DNA of 64,000 bases from the NCBI RefSeq assembly GCF_014397005.1, contig NZ_JACGWS010000007.1:62001-126000 (forward strand), in the 5' to 3' direction. Below the pieces are notes generated by a model. That model made no database searches. It was not told the DNA's origin and was given only the letters and a program-made list of their open reading frames with translations. Within the stretch, counting starts at the first letter, position 1. Each line of letters starts with the position of its first letter. The position numbers were made by a program, and so were the translations under genes. This stretch comes from Kordia aestuariivivens. Its GTDB lineage: Bacteria > Bacteroidota > Bacteroidia > Flavobacteriales > Flavobacteriaceae. This document shows, one piece after another, positions 1 through 8,270 of the stretch.

Positions 1-36
1 AATCGCGAAACAATGGAAATTAATAGCCTAAGATGA
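1..36 (+). CDS. 3' end of a gene cut by the window edge
   Basis: The first frame stays open from base 1 and reads eleven residues (NRETMEINSLR) before a TGA at 34-36. That stop overlaps the ATG of the HopA1-family gene at 33 in an ATGA arrangement, so the two are almost certainly translationally coupled. HopA1-like proteins in class V lanthipeptide and thioamitide loci are usually paired with an APH-type kinase, so a kinase is a reasonable guess for this gene. Eleven residues cannot prove it. Confidence 0.5.
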   Translation, partial: NRETMEINSLR

Positions 37-1091
37 TGAAAGACACTACATACACACAACAAATAAAAGCAATTACCTCAGCAATAGAAATCACTTCTTT
101 AAGCACCTATAAAGTGCATGAAGAAGAAACGTATGTAAAAAATCAGATGCCGTATCAAACGTTCGCGGAAGATTTTAAATCGTTCGGAAGTAACGCTACG
201 GTTGACACCAATCAGCAACGCATCAACCTTACAAATGCATTAACAAATACAATTTACGCTCAATTCTATTGTGGAATCAAAGATGGTGACCATAACTCTA
301 AAATTCCTCCAAAAGGAGAACGAGAAGCATTTATGGACAAACTTTCACCAGCAAATACGTCCACAAATGGTTTGGATTATAACTGGAATATTTACAATAT
401 AGATGCTGCTTCAGGCAATGCGTATATTCAAAAAAATGACGAATTGCGTTGGTTGCAACCAAATGGATATCATTTTGTAAACCCAAATCAAAAACAAGCA
501 GTTGTCAATACAAAAGTAAACTTGATTCGCTCCAAAGAGAAAAGAGACATTCAACCTGTATTCTATCATGTATTTAGCAATGAAATGTTTCCACAAGAAG
601 TAGAATTGGGACGAATTTACTGGAATGTTTCGCCAGAAGGAGCACCAAAATTGATCAACTTACTCACAACTACGCTGAATGATTATAAAATTCCGTTTCA
701 ATTTAAATGTTTAAATCATCCTGAATTATATGTACGATCAGATTCTGCAGTTTTATACCTGAGTAAAAAACACGTGCAAATCGTCGCTATTATATTAAAT
801 GCTGTAATTCCAAATTTAGAACCGTATCTTGTTGACGAAATTCCGATGTTTACCAAACGGCTTCAGAAAGGTGTTGGGTACGCGGAAGACCCTGGGAAAG
901 GACAAAGTTTTGGAATGAGTAGGTCATCAACCATTGCAGAAGCACTTGTAGATGCTTTTCAGAAAGAAATGGACCAAAAGCAAACGTTTGACAATGTAAT
1001 TCATTTCTTATCGAAAAAAGGAATGATGCTAGATCGTTTACACTTAAACAAACATACAACACTAACGCCAACGTTCCCGACTTATGAATAA
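33..1091 (+). CDS. T3SS effector HopA1 family protein, putative RiPP phospho-Ser/Thr lyase
   Basis: This 352-residue protein matches the HopA1 effector family as found in bacterial RiPP loci. Visible landmarks are the YCG segment near residue 80, the PPKGEREAF stretch near 93-101, a central GRIYWNV strand near 195, and the C-terminal block FTKRLQKGVGYAEDPGKG followed by SFGMSRS near 276-305. In class V lanthipeptide and thioviridamide-type pathways (LxmY, TvaD) such proteins act with an APH-type kinase to eliminate phosphate from Ser/Thr, giving dehydroamino acids. The start at 33 overlaps the upstream stop (ATGA), and the 3' end overlaps the LanC start by 8 bp. It has no signal peptide and is probably cytosolic. 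The family call is good; the lyase role is inference from context. Confidence 0.8.
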   Translation: MMKDTTYTQQIKAITSAIEITSLSTYKVHEEETYVKNQMPYQTFAEDFKSFGSNATVDTNQQRINLTNALTNTIYAQFYCGIKDGDHNSKIPPKGEREAFMDKLSPANTSTNGLDYNWNIYNIDAASGNAYIQKNDELRWLQPNGYHFVNPNQKQAVVNTKVNLIRSKEKRDIQPVFYHVFSNEMFPQEVELGRIYWNVSPEGAPKLINLLTTTLNDYKIPFQFKCLNHPELYVRSDSAVLYLSKKHVQIVAIILNAVIPNLEPYLVDEIPMFTKRLQKGVGYAEDPGKGQSFGMSRSSTIAEALVDAFQKEMDQKQTFDNVIHFLSKKGMMLDRLHLNKHTTLTPTFPTYE

Positions 1092-2349
1092 CATTGAAAT
1101 CACTCCAAAAACAGACGTACAAGTGTATATAAAAACAGCACACAACATTGGGAAATATTTGGCTAAAGAAGCTATTTGGTATAAAGATATGTGCAACTGG
1201 ACAGGTCATGAAGTATCTGTCGTTGGCGGCAAATACGAAACTGTTGTAAAAGCATGTAGCATTGATTTATACAGCGGACTTACAGGAATTGCATTATTTC
1301 TAACCGAACTCGTTCACAAAACACAAGATCCGATCATATTACACACATTAAATGGTACGTTAAATACTATTTATTATAATCTGGAAAAGAGCAAAGTAAA
1401 CAACTTTGGATATTATTCTGGGAAAATTGGTGTGGGTTATACGCTGTGGCGGATTGGAAAAAAAATGCAAAACCCACAACTTGCAGCAAAAGGATTGGAA
1501 TATGTAAAATCTGTAAAAGACGAAGAAATCACCGATCATGAAGTAGATATTATTTCTGGAGCTGCCGGATCGATCTCAGTATTACTAAAACTATATTATG
1601 CTGAAAAAGATGATGAATTTTTAGACATTGCAAAAAAATGTGGTCAATTTCTACTAAAAAAAGCCATCAAAAACGGAGAAACTTGGTCTTGGATGACGGT
1701 TGATCCAAAGCGTGCACTCACCGGATATTCGCATGGCGCATCCGGAATTGCTTCTGCAATGATGGAATTATACGCAACTACCAAAGATGAAGAATATTGG
1801 CATGCGGCTATTGGCGGATTCAACTATGAAAAAACATGGTACAATGATCAGGCAAAAAACTGGCCCGATTTACGTCAACATGAAGAAAACAAACCCTTAA
1901 ACTATGGAACCATGTGGTGTCATGGTGCACCAGGAATTGCAATTGCAAACCTAAAAGCATACGAAATGACAAAGCTTGACTATTTCCTAAATGAAGCTAA
2001 AATTGCCATAGAAACCACTAAAAGAAGTGTCATCAGAGAAACGCAACCAAACATTGGCGCAAACTTTTCATTATGTCACGGATTGGCTGGAAACGCAGAC
2101 ATCTTACTATACGCAAGTCAAATACTTGAAACTCCTGAATATGCACAAATTGCACTAAAAGCAGGCGATTTAGGAATTTCACTATACGATACAACTGGAA
2201 CCGTTTTTCCAAGTGGCGTCAACGATCCAAGCGGAGTAACGCGCGGACAACAAGAAAATCCGGGACTCATGTTAGGACTGTCAGGAACAGGAATGTTCTA
2301 CTTACGTTTAGCTGATATGATAAGTATTCCGTCTGCGTTAGTTCCTTAA
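1084..2349 (+). CDS. LanC-like lanthionine cyclase
   Basis: This 421-residue protein has the LanC alpha/alpha toroid signature. The zinc ligands are visible as C279 in WCHGAPG and C331-H332 in CHGLAG. Probable catalytic residues are D155 in DIISGAAG and H217 in YSHGASG, counterparts of Asp141 and His212 in NisC. LanC enzymes add Cys thiols to dehydroamino acids to form (methyl)lanthionine rings. All key residues are kept, so it should be active. It overlaps the HopA1-family gene by 8 bp, which implies one transcript and a shared pathway. The precursor peptide and kinase are presumably upstream of the window. An intrinsic terminator follows at 2377-2419. Confidence 0.88.
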   Translation: MNNIEITPKTDVQVYIKTAHNIGKYLAKEAIWYKDMCNWTGHEVSVVGGKYETVVKACSIDLYSGLTGIALFLTELVHKTQDPIILHTLNGTLNTIYYNLEKSKVNNFGYYSGKIGVGYTLWRIGKKMQNPQLAAKGLEYVKSVKDEEITDHEVDIISGAAGSISVLLKLYYAEKDDEFLDIAKKCGQFLLKKAIKNGETWSWMTVDPKRALTGYSHGASGIASAMMELYATTKDEEYWHAAIGGFNYEKTWYNDQAKNWPDLRQHEENKPLNYGTMWCHGAPGIAIANLKAYEMTKLDYFLNEAKIAIETTKRSVIRETQPNIGANFSLCHGLAGNADILLYASQILETPEYAQIALKAGDLGISLYDTTGTVFPSGVNDPSGVTRGQQENPGLMLGLSGTGMFYLRLADMISIPSALVP

Positions 2350-2376
2350 AATACATTAAAACTATATATATAAATT

Positions 2377-2419
2377 GTCTCAATTTTTCTTTCGTTAGAG
2401 AAGTTGAGACTTTCTTTTT
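2377..2419 (+). terminator. Intrinsic terminator after the LanC gene
   Basis: GTCTCAA at 2377-2383 pairs with TTGAGAC at 2404-2410, and a T-rich tract (TTTCTTTTT) follows. It lies 28 bp after the LanC stop and would end the RiPP operon transcript. Confidence 0.55.
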
Positions 2420-2444
2420 AAAACGATATACAAGTTTTGAATCA

Positions 2445-2595
2445 TTCTCGATACAATTTTTCTCCATTCCATTACGAAAAATCACTCGAATTGACGTAAT
2501 AATTATAGAACGTCACTTCGAGTATTATTGAGATCAAAATATATTTTGATTGAAAATACCTAGCGTAGCTATGTGAAACAAATTAGTATCGAGAA
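2445..2595. repeat. Dispersed long inverted repeat, TCTCGATAC/ACTCGAA family
   Basis: The left half begins TTCTCGATACAATTTTT and runs to ATCACTCGAATTGACG. The right half starts AACGTCACTTCGAGT and ends GTATCGAGAA. The halves are degenerate inverted copies. Related copies lie at 11241-11358 and 59814-59947, with a half copy near 25433. Confidence 0.65.
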
Positions 2596-2683
2596 GTACT
2601 TGAAGTGTTAAATATTTTTTCATTTACAAAACAAATTTCCTACAACCAAAACTTCATAATATGGGTTATTTTCCCTTTTATTT

Positions 2684-2862
2684 CTAAGGTATTCCCTAAG
2701 GTATAACTTCCTCGAAGCGCGTACATTTACCATCTAAAAGTTCGAGGAAATAATCTGATTATAAATGTATTTATGAATAGAGGTTGTAGTCATTCATAAA
2801 ATTGTAAATGCATTTTCAACATCGAACTTCCGAAAATCCTAAGTCTCGTACTTAGGATTTTT
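2684..2862 (+). ncRNA. Candidate structured RNA with terminator-like 3' hairpin
   Basis: Two CTAAGGTAT direct repeats with a 12-bp period lead into three hairpins. TTCCTCGAA at 2708-2716 pairs with 2741-2749; TTTATGAAT at 2770-2778 pairs with 2792-2800; AAAATCCTAAGT at 2833-2844 pairs perfectly with 2850-2861 across loop CTCGT and ends in a short T run. No ORF reads into this terminator-like hairpin, which suggests a small transcript. Strand is a guess because the hairpins are symmetric. A 6S-Flavo-type RNA is one possibility, but I cannot match a family by eye. Confidence 0.4.
2833..2862. terminator. 12-bp perfect hairpin, likely intrinsic terminator
   Basis: AAAATCCTAAGT and its exact complement flank a 5-nt loop, and the T run starts inside the 3' arm. 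Either strand could use it. Confidence 0.6.
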
Positions 2863-3104
2863 ACTTCAATGAAACTCAAAATTGAAAGTTGAACTGATCC
2901 CGTTGCAGAACGGGATCTCAAGCTTAATAACATAAGTCCATTCGCTAAGTTCAAAAAACCTATCATTTTATCTCATTCGTCTATATTCTTGTATCTAAAA
3001 GCGTAGCGATCTTTTATCTTTTGACAGACAACAATGATTTTCTTTCATTCCACTGTAAAGTATCTAAAAAAATCTCGTCTTACCATAGACTATTTGATTT
3101 TGCG

Positions 3105-3112
3105 TATTTTTG
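3105..3112 (+). promoter_or_regulatory. TAnnTTTG-type -7 box for the arsenosugar operon
   Basis: TATTTTTG matches the Bacteroidota -7 consensus TAnnTTTG and sits 31 bp before the chosen ATG at 3143. I find no convincing -33 TTTG at the right distance. Confidence 0.4.
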
Positions 3113-3142
3113 CAAATCTCAAAACACAAACAAGCGTACAAC

Positions 3143-3478
3143 ATGGACAAATCATATTACAACCCTAGAGACTTAAAAAAATTCGGAGCAATCTCAGAAT
3201 GGAGCGAAGAACTTGGGAATAAATTCTTTGACTATTACGGAAAAGTCTTTGAAGAAGGCGCATTAACACCGCGTGAAAAATCGTTAATTGCATTAGCTGT
3301 TGCACATACTGAGCAATGTCCGTATTGCATTGATGCCTACACACAAGATGGTTTACAACGTGGAATTACCAAAGAAGAAATGATGGAAGCACTCCATGTT
3401 GGTGCAGCAATCAAAAGTGGCGCAACATTAGTACACGGTGTACAAATGATGAACAAAGTGAATAAGTTAGAGATGTGA
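3143..3478 (+). CDS. Arsenosugar-biosynthesis-associated peroxidase-like (AhpD/CMD-type) protein
   Basis: A 111-residue carboxymuconolactone-decarboxylase/AhpD-fold protein with the redox motif C59-P-Y-C62 and H55 just before it, as in alkylhydroperoxidase-type thiol peroxidases. It fits TIGR04169, a family found only beside arsenosugar genes. I start at ATG 3143 (MDKSYYNP); an upstream TTG at 3110 stays in frame but overlaps the likely -7 box. It is the first gene of the arsenic block, 231 bp ahead of arsS. A role in thiol redox chemistry of arsenic is plausible but untested. Confidence 0.8.
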   Translation: MDKSYYNPRDLKKFGAISEWSEELGNKFFDYYGKVFEEGALTPREKSLIALAVAHTEQCPYCIDAYTQDGLQRGITKEEMMEALHVGAAIKSGATLVHGVQMMNKVNKLEM

Positions 3479-3530
3479 GCAGACTGTTGATTTTGCTTTG
3501 CAAAATCTTACAGATCGCTCATACTGACGA

Positions 3531-3550
3531 AGGTCAGTATCTCATAAATT
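3531..3550. repeat. Perfect small hairpin between peroxidase-like gene and arsS
   Basis: ATACTGAC and GTCAGTAT form an 8-bp perfect stem around loop GAAG. There is no T run. A second hairpin with the same CTGAC/GTCAG core follows at 3616-3635. Confidence 0.5.
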
Positions 3551-3615
3551 TGAATCTTGTGTTTCTAAACAAAGAGATTCAGTATAAGTAAAACAAAAAA
3601 GATAGTAAATATTAG

Positions 3616-3635
3616 ATCCTGACTTTCGTCAGGAT
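3616..3635. repeat. Perfect small hairpin upstream of arsS
   Basis: ATCCTGAC and GTCAGGAT pair over loop TTTC about 75 bp before the arsS start. The stem core CTGAC recurs in the terminator at 43690-43715. It may be an attenuator or RNA-stability element. Confidence 0.5.
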
Positions 3636-3709
3636 TAGTTCAACTTACAATTTTGAGTTCGTCTTTCAGACTTCTCAAAATCGAGTTTCACTAAAAATAA
3701 AATTGATCA

Positions 3710-4765
3710 ATGGCGACAAAGTCACTACAAAAAAGAGAAAGCGAACTTGCAAATAGTAACAGGCAATTGGAAATTCTATCGAACGGAATTTTTCAAAATG
3801 GTGAATTGTCAACGTTTGCAAACAAAATAAAAGAAACAAATCAATTTCCCCTAAGACCTAAAAAAATTGAAATTTTACAAATCAATTTGGGCTACATGTG
3901 CAATCAAGTATGTTCACATTGTCATGTAGATGCAGGTCCAGATAGAAAGGAAATCATGACGCGTAAAACCATGCAACAATGTTTGGATGTTATTGCAAAT
4001 ACAGGCGCGCATACACTCGATTTAACTGGCGGCGCTCCAGAAATGAATCCACTCTTTCGTTGGTTTGTAGAAGAAGCTTCCAAAGTTGGTGTAAAGGATT
4101 TTATTGTACGATCGAACTTAACGATCATTCGTGCCAATAAAAAATATCACGACTTACCTGAATTTTTCAAGAAGCATAACGTTCATGTCGTTTCTTCCAT
4201 GCCACATTGGACACGTGGAAAAACAGACAAACAACGTGGTGACGGAGTTTTTGACAAATCAATCAAAGCCTTGCAAGAGCTCAACGCAGTTGGGTACGGA
4301 ATCCCTGGAAGTTCATTACGATTAGATTTAGTGTACAATCCATCAGGTGCATTTTTACCAGGCGATCAAGTCGCGATGGAAAAAGATTTCAAAAAAGCAT
4401 TAATGGACGAATTTGGCATTCAATTTCACAATCTATTTGCTATCACGAACTTGCCAATCAGTCGTTTCTTGGATTACCTAATTGCTTCTGAAAACTACGA
4501 AGATTATATGTATTCGTTGGTGGAAGCCTTTAATCCGAGTGCAGTTGCAAATGTGATGTGTACCAACACCATTTCTGTCAGTTGGGACGGTTGGTTATAC
4601 GATTGTGATTTCAATCAAATGCTCGATTTAAAAGTGGCAAGTAAAGTAAAACACATCTCAGAATACAACGAAGAAGCGCTTCAAAACAGAAACATTATCA
4701 TCTCACAACACTGTTACGGTTGTACAGCTGGCGCAGGAAGTAGTTGTCAAGGAACTGTGGCTTAA
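3710..4765 (+). CDS. arsS: Arsenosugar biosynthesis radical SAM protein ArsS
   Basis: A 351-residue radical SAM enzyme. The 4Fe-4S/SAM site is C64-x3-C68-x2-C71 (MCNQVCSHC), followed by HVDAGP and the GGAPE motif typical of ArsS. The C-terminus has further cysteines in YDCDFNQ and HCYGCTAG, like the auxiliary region of the family. ArsS joins a 5'-deoxyadenosyl group from SAM to dimethylarsinous acid, the entry step to arsenosugars. Some family members carry selenocysteine; here I see ordinary Cys codons. It ends 3 nt before the rhodanese gene, so they are co-transcribed. Confidence 0.9.
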   Translation: MATKSLQKRESELANSNRQLEILSNGIFQNGELSTFANKIKETNQFPLRPKKIEILQINLGYMCNQVCSHCHVDAGPDRKEIMTRKTMQQCLDVIANTGAHTLDLTGGAPEMNPLFRWFVEEASKVGVKDFIVRSNLTIIRANKKYHDLPEFFKKHNVHVVSSMPHWTRGKTDKQRGDGVFDKSIKALQELNAVGYGIPGSSLRLDLVYNPSGAFLPGDQVAMEKDFKKALMDEFGIQFHNLFAITNLPISRFLDYLIASENYEDYMYSLVEAFNPSAVANVMCTNTISVSWDGWLYDCDFNQMLDLKVASKVKHISEYNEEALQNRNIIISQHCYGCTAGAGSSCQGTVA

Positions 4766-4768
4766 ATC

Positions 4769-5284
4769 ATGAAACATATAATCTACATAACTGTTTTTCT
4801 TTGTTTCGCTTTCGCGAATGGACAAACGGCATTAGACAGTCTGTTGCAAAAAGAAAACAAACAATCTGTTCCCTACATCACGGTCGAGGAATTGGCAAAA
4901 AAGAAAAATTTCGTACTGCTCGATAGTCGCGAAAAAGTAGAATATGAAACGAGTCATATTGAAAATGCAAACTTTGTGGGTTATGACAAATTCAAACTAA
5001 AAAAAATAAAACAACTACTTCCAAAAGATAAAAGTGAACCAATAGTAGTTTACTGTTCTTTAGGAATTCGCTCAGAAGATGTTGCCGAAAAACTTCAAAA
5101 AGCAGGTTATACCAATGTGTACAATCTGTATGGCGGAATATTTGAATGGAAAAACAAAGACAATCCTGTCATTGATCCTGAAGGAAACGAAACAGAAAAA
5201 GTGCACACTTTTGATGAAGATTGGAGTATTTGGCTCAAAAAAGGCATCAAAATCTTCGAAAAGAAATCTAAAAAAGACAAGTAA
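4769..5284 (+). CDS. Secreted rhodanese-like protein in the arsenosugar operon
   Basis: A 171-residue protein with a signal peptide (hydrophobic residues 4-17, end near NGQ) and one rhodanese domain at about 36-130. The active loop is C96-SLGIR, so the catalytic Cys is present. The last 35 residues are lysine-rich. Rhodaneses move sulfane sulfur; outside the cytoplasm it could bind or thiolate arsenicals, which is inference. It sits 3 nt after arsS and 5 nt before the TIGR04282 gene. Confidence 0.8.
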   Translation: MKHIIYITVFLCFAFANGQTALDSLLQKENKQSVPYITVEELAKKKNFVLLDSREKVEYETSHIENANFVGYDKFKLKKIKQLLPKDKSEPIVVYCSLGIRSEDVAEKLQKAGYTNVYNLYGGIFEWKNKDNPVIDPEGNETEKVHTFDEDWSIWLKKGIKIFEKKSKKDK

Positions 5285-5289
5285 TACAC

Positions 5290-5898
5290 ATGCACAAGAA
5301 TACAACGCTTCTCATGACGTTTACACGAAATCCTGAGCTTGGGAAAGTCAAATCGCGCTTAGCAAAAGGGATTGGAGAAAAAGCAGCTTTAGAAGTGTAC
5401 ATCAAACTTTTAGAACATACTGAAAGTGTCCTTCAAAAAGTAAACACAGACAAATGTGTTTGGTATTCCGTTTCCGTTAGAGAAAATGATCTCTGGAATG
5501 ATGATGTATATCAAAAAAAGACACAAGTTGGAACTGATTTAGGCGCACGTATGTTGTATGCATTTCAAGATGCTTTTGACAATAACTACGAAAAAGTAAT
5601 GATCATTGGAAGCGATTTATACGATTTACAACCCAAACACATTGAAGAAGCCATCAAAGCTTTAGACACAAATGATATGGTCTTCGGTCCGGCGCAAGAT
5701 GGCGGCTATTATTTATTAGGCATGAAAACATTGCACGAGAAAGCATTTTTACCTAAAAATTGGGGAACAGAAACGGTTTTGGCAGACACGCTAAACGATC
5801 TGGACAACCAAACAATTCACTTTCTAGAAACATTAAACGATATAGATCACGCGGAAGATTTAGTACCTTACGACGCATTTAAAAAATACCTACACTAA
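5290..5898 (+). CDS. TIGR04282 family arsenosugar biosynthesis glycosyltransferase
   Basis: A 202-residue DUF2064-type nucleotidyl/glycosyltransferase fold. Visible landmarks are the N-terminal TRNPELGKVKSRLA loop (residues 12-25), the GSDLYDL acidic motif near 110, and the PAQDGGYYLLG block near 135-145. Members recur beside arsM and arsS and are thought to attach the sugar or aglycone portion of arsenosugars. It is 5 nt from the rhodanese gene and 26 nt from the phosphorylase gene. The family is clear; donor and acceptor are not known from sequence. Confidence 0.82.
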   Translation: MHKNTTLLMTFTRNPELGKVKSRLAKGIGEKAALEVYIKLLEHTESVLQKVNTDKCVWYSVSVRENDLWNDDVYQKKTQVGTDLGARMLYAFQDAFDNNYEKVMIIGSDLYDLQPKHIEEAIKALDTNDMVFGPAQDGGYYLLGMKTLHEKAFLPKNWGTETVLADTLNDLDNQTIHFLETLNDIDHAEDLVPYDAFKKYLH

Positions 5899-5924
5899 AT
5901 TTATACGTAATAAACGAATTACTT

Positions 5925-6737
5925 ATGTTAAAACACATCACAGAAACTACAGAATACTTAGTAAATAAAGGATTTGACAAACCAGAAATCGGAATCGTTC
6001 TCGGAACTGGTTTAGGAAAATTGATTGACGAAATTGAAATCATCGCGGAAGCACATTATAACAACATTCCACATTTTCCATTGGCAACCGTAGAATTCCA
6101 CACAGGAAAACTCATCTATGGAACAATGGCAGGGAAAAAAGTGGTGGTGATGCAAGGACGTTTTCACTTATATGAAGGTTATGATTTTATAGATATTACA
6201 TATCCGATTCGCATCATGCATCAACTAGGAATCAAAAAACTATTGGTTTCAAACGCTGCAGGAGCTATCAACCTAAATTATAAAAAAGGTGATATTATGA
6301 TTATTGACGATCATATCAACTTACAAGGCGGATCACCGTTAGCATTTAAAGGTGTGAGTGAATTTGGCGAACGTTTTGCAGATATGAGTGCGCCTTACGA
6401 CGCAGAAATGATTGCAACTGTTGAAAAAATTGCGGCAGACAAAAATATCAAAATTCAAAAAGGAGTCTATGCAAGTGTTGTGGGTCCACAATTGGAAACA
6501 CGCGCCGAATATAGAATGCTCAAAATTATTGGCGCAGATGCTGTCGGAATGAGCACAGTTCCGGAAGTCATTGTAGCCAATCATCTAAACGTACCGTGTT
6601 TGGCAGTTTCCGTTTTAACGGACGAATGCGATCCTGATAACCTAAAACCTGTAGATATTTCAGATATCATTGCAGTTGCAGGACAAACAGAACCAAAAAT
6701 GATTACACTTTTTAGCGAATTGATTAAAACATTATAA
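5925..6737 (+). CDS. Purine-nucleoside phosphorylase
   Basis: A 270-residue trimeric-type purine nucleoside phosphorylase. The phosphate-binding loop GTGLG lies near residues 28-32, GRFHLYEGY near 84-92, SNAAGAI near 110-116, GPQLETRAEYR near 187-197 and MSTVPE near 210-215. In general metabolism it releases purine bases from nucleosides. In this operon the likely substrate is the arsinoyl-deoxyadenosine made by ArsS, from which adenine must be removed to leave an arseno-ribose (inference from position). Length is normal for the family. Confidence 0.88.
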   Translation: MLKHITETTEYLVNKGFDKPEIGIVLGTGLGKLIDEIEIIAEAHYNNIPHFPLATVEFHTGKLIYGTMAGKKVVVMQGRFHLYEGYDFIDITYPIRIMHQLGIKKLLVSNAAGAINLNYKKGDIMIIDDHINLQGGSPLAFKGVSEFGERFADMSAPYDAEMIATVEKIAADKNIKIQKGVYASVVGPQLETRAEYRMLKIIGADAVGMSTVPEVIVANHLNVPCLAVSVLTDECDPDNLKPVDISDIIAVAGQTEPKMITLFSELIKTL

Positions 6738-6861
6738 AATCATTAGTAATGAGATCTTAGTATTGAGTATTAAGAAAAATGGCATTGAAGTTTAATAGTT
6801 TATAGGTTTAATCAAATCCACAAAAAACAAAAGCGTCAACGACAAAACCAACAACAACAAA

Positions 6862-7287
6862 ATGAACACCAACAAAAAAATTGCATTACTCACCATCAGG
6901 CTTTTACTTGGGTTTATATTTTTCTTTCAAGGATTTGGAAAAATATTCAAGTTTGGCGTTGACAATGTGTACAACAACTTTTTTGCAAAAACGTACGACG
7001 GTATTTTACCTGAATTCTTATTGCAAGCTACAGCGTATTACACATCATATATTGAATTTATTGGTGGCGCGTTGTTAATTATAGGTTTTAAACGCGACTA
7101 TACATTGTATGCATTAGCTTCGGTGTTAGTCATTGTAACCTTTGGACATGGTTTGGTAGAACCAATTTGGGATTTATCACATGTACTATTTAGAGCGATA
7201 CTATTACTAGCTTTGCTCCTATTACCTCAAGAATGGGATCATTATCGATTAGATACAATATTAAAAAAAAATAAAAATATACATTAA
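6862..7287 (+). CDS. DoxX-like integral membrane protein
   Basis: A 141-residue protein with about four membrane segments (near 8-27, 50-70, 77-95 and 100-120) and the DoxX-like start RLLLGFIFFFQGFGKI. DoxX-family proteins are small quinone-linked or redox membrane proteins of uncertain function. This one is embedded in the arsenosugar operon, 14 nt before arsM and 124 bp after the phosphorylase gene, so a role at the membrane step is suggested but not shown. Confidence 0.7.
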   Translation: MNTNKKIALLTIRLLLGFIFFFQGFGKIFKFGVDNVYNNFFAKTYDGILPEFLLQATAYYTSYIEFIGGALLIIGFKRDYTLYALASVLVIVTFGHGLVEPIWDLSHVLFRAILLLALLLLPQEWDHYRLDTILKKNKNIH

Positions 7288-7301
7288 TTTTCATACAATA
7301 A

Positions 7302-8270
7302 ATGAGTTATTTAGATACTACACACGACGTTTATAAAGAAGCAGCTTTAACACCTGATGTTGGACTTTGCTGTACGACGAATCCAATTTGGGAATTGCCA
7401 GGTTTAAAGATTCCTAGAATCATGCAAGAAATGAATTATGGTTGCGGAAGTACGGTTCATGCGCGCGATTTGACAAACAATCCGACGATGTTATATGTTG
7501 GTGTTGGCGGCGGAATGGAATTGTTGCAATTTTCATATTTCAATCGTCAAAAAAGTGGCGTTATTGGATTGGATGTTGTAGATGAAATGTTGGAAGCTTC
7601 ACGTAAAAATTTCGTGGAAGCGGAAGCACAAAACGATTGGTTCAAAAGTGAATTTGTTGATCTTCGTAAAGGTGACGCGCTCAACTTGCCAGTAGACGAT
7701 AATAGTATTGATGTCGCAGCGCAAAACTGCTTGTTCAATATCTTTAAAACAGACGATTTAAAAAAGGCGATTGCCGAAATGTATCGTGTGTTAAAACCAC
7801 ATGGAAAACTTGTCATGAGCGATCCAACCTGTGAACAACCAATGAACGAAACGCTTCGCAACGACGAACGTTTACGTGCATTATGTTTAAGCGGAAGCTT
7901 ACCAATTGGGGAATATGTGAAAATGTTGACTGATGCAGGATTTGGAACCATTGAAATTCGCGCTAGAAAACCCTATCGTATTCTCGATCCAAAGAGTTAT
8001 CCAACAGACGAATTGATTTATATAGAATCTATTGAAGTTGCCGCAATTAAAGATCCAATGCCAGCAGATGGACCTTGTATTTTTACTGGAAAAGCAGCAA
8101 TTTACTTTGGTACAGAAGATTATTTCGATGATGAAAAAGGACATATTTTACTAAAAAATCAGCCAATTGCTATTTGCGATAAAACCGCAGGTGCATTAGC
8201 TGATTTAGGTAGAGATGATGTTTTCATTTCAGATTCTACCTATCATTATGATGGTGGTGGATGTTGTTAG
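7302..8270 (+). CDS. arsM: Arsenosugar biosynthesis arsenite methyltransferase ArsM
   Basis: A 322-residue SAM-dependent methyltransferase. The SAM loop is VGVGGGMELLQ near residues 66-76. Arsenic-binding cysteines are visible at C23-C24, C48 and C143 (NCLFN), and the chain ends in C321-C322. This layout fits the ArsM subfamily that accompanies ArsS. It would methylate arsenite to mono- and dimethyl arsenicals, the substrates for ArsS. Its last 10 bases overlap the following small gene, a sign of coupling. Confidence 0.9.
   Translation: MSYLDTTHDVYKEAALTPDVGLCCTTNPIWELPGLKIPRIMQEMNYGCGSTVHARDLTNNPTMLYVGVGGGMELLQFSYFNRQKSGVIGLDVVDEMLEASRKNFVEAEAQNDWFKSEFVDLRKGDALNLPVDDNSIDVAAQNCLFNIFKTDDLKKAIAEMYRVLKPHGKLVMSDPTCEQPMNETLRNDERLRALCLSGSLPIGEYVKMLTDAGFGTIEIRARKPYRILDPKSYPTDELIYIESIEVAAIKDPMPADGPCIFTGKAAIYFGTEDYFDDEKGHILLKNQPIAICDKTAGALADLGRDDVFISDSTYHYDGGGCC

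Larger units (their letters stand above)
2350..3142. other. Non-coding region between the RiPP and arsenosugar operons
   Basis: About 790 bp without a credible gene. It holds the LanC terminator, one long TCTCGATAC...CTTCGAGT inverted repeat (2445-2595), a pair of CTAAGGTAT direct repeats (2684-2692 and 2696-2704), three successive hairpins (2708-2749, 2770-2800, 2833-2862), and a promoter-like box just before the peroxidase-like gene. Confidence 0.6.

Noticed and set aside
850-1209. 119-residue minus-strand ORF across the HopA1-LanC junction
   Set aside because: Antisense to two clear genes and covers their overlap; composition is that of a shadow frame.
2684-2704. CTAAGGTAT direct repeats as a CRISPR or iteron array
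   Set aside because: Only two short units with a 12-bp period; no further units or spacers.
3710-4765. ArsS as a selenoprotein
   Set aside because: All motif positions are Cys codons and the only stop is the terminal TAA; no in-frame TGA or SECIS-like hairpin was seen.
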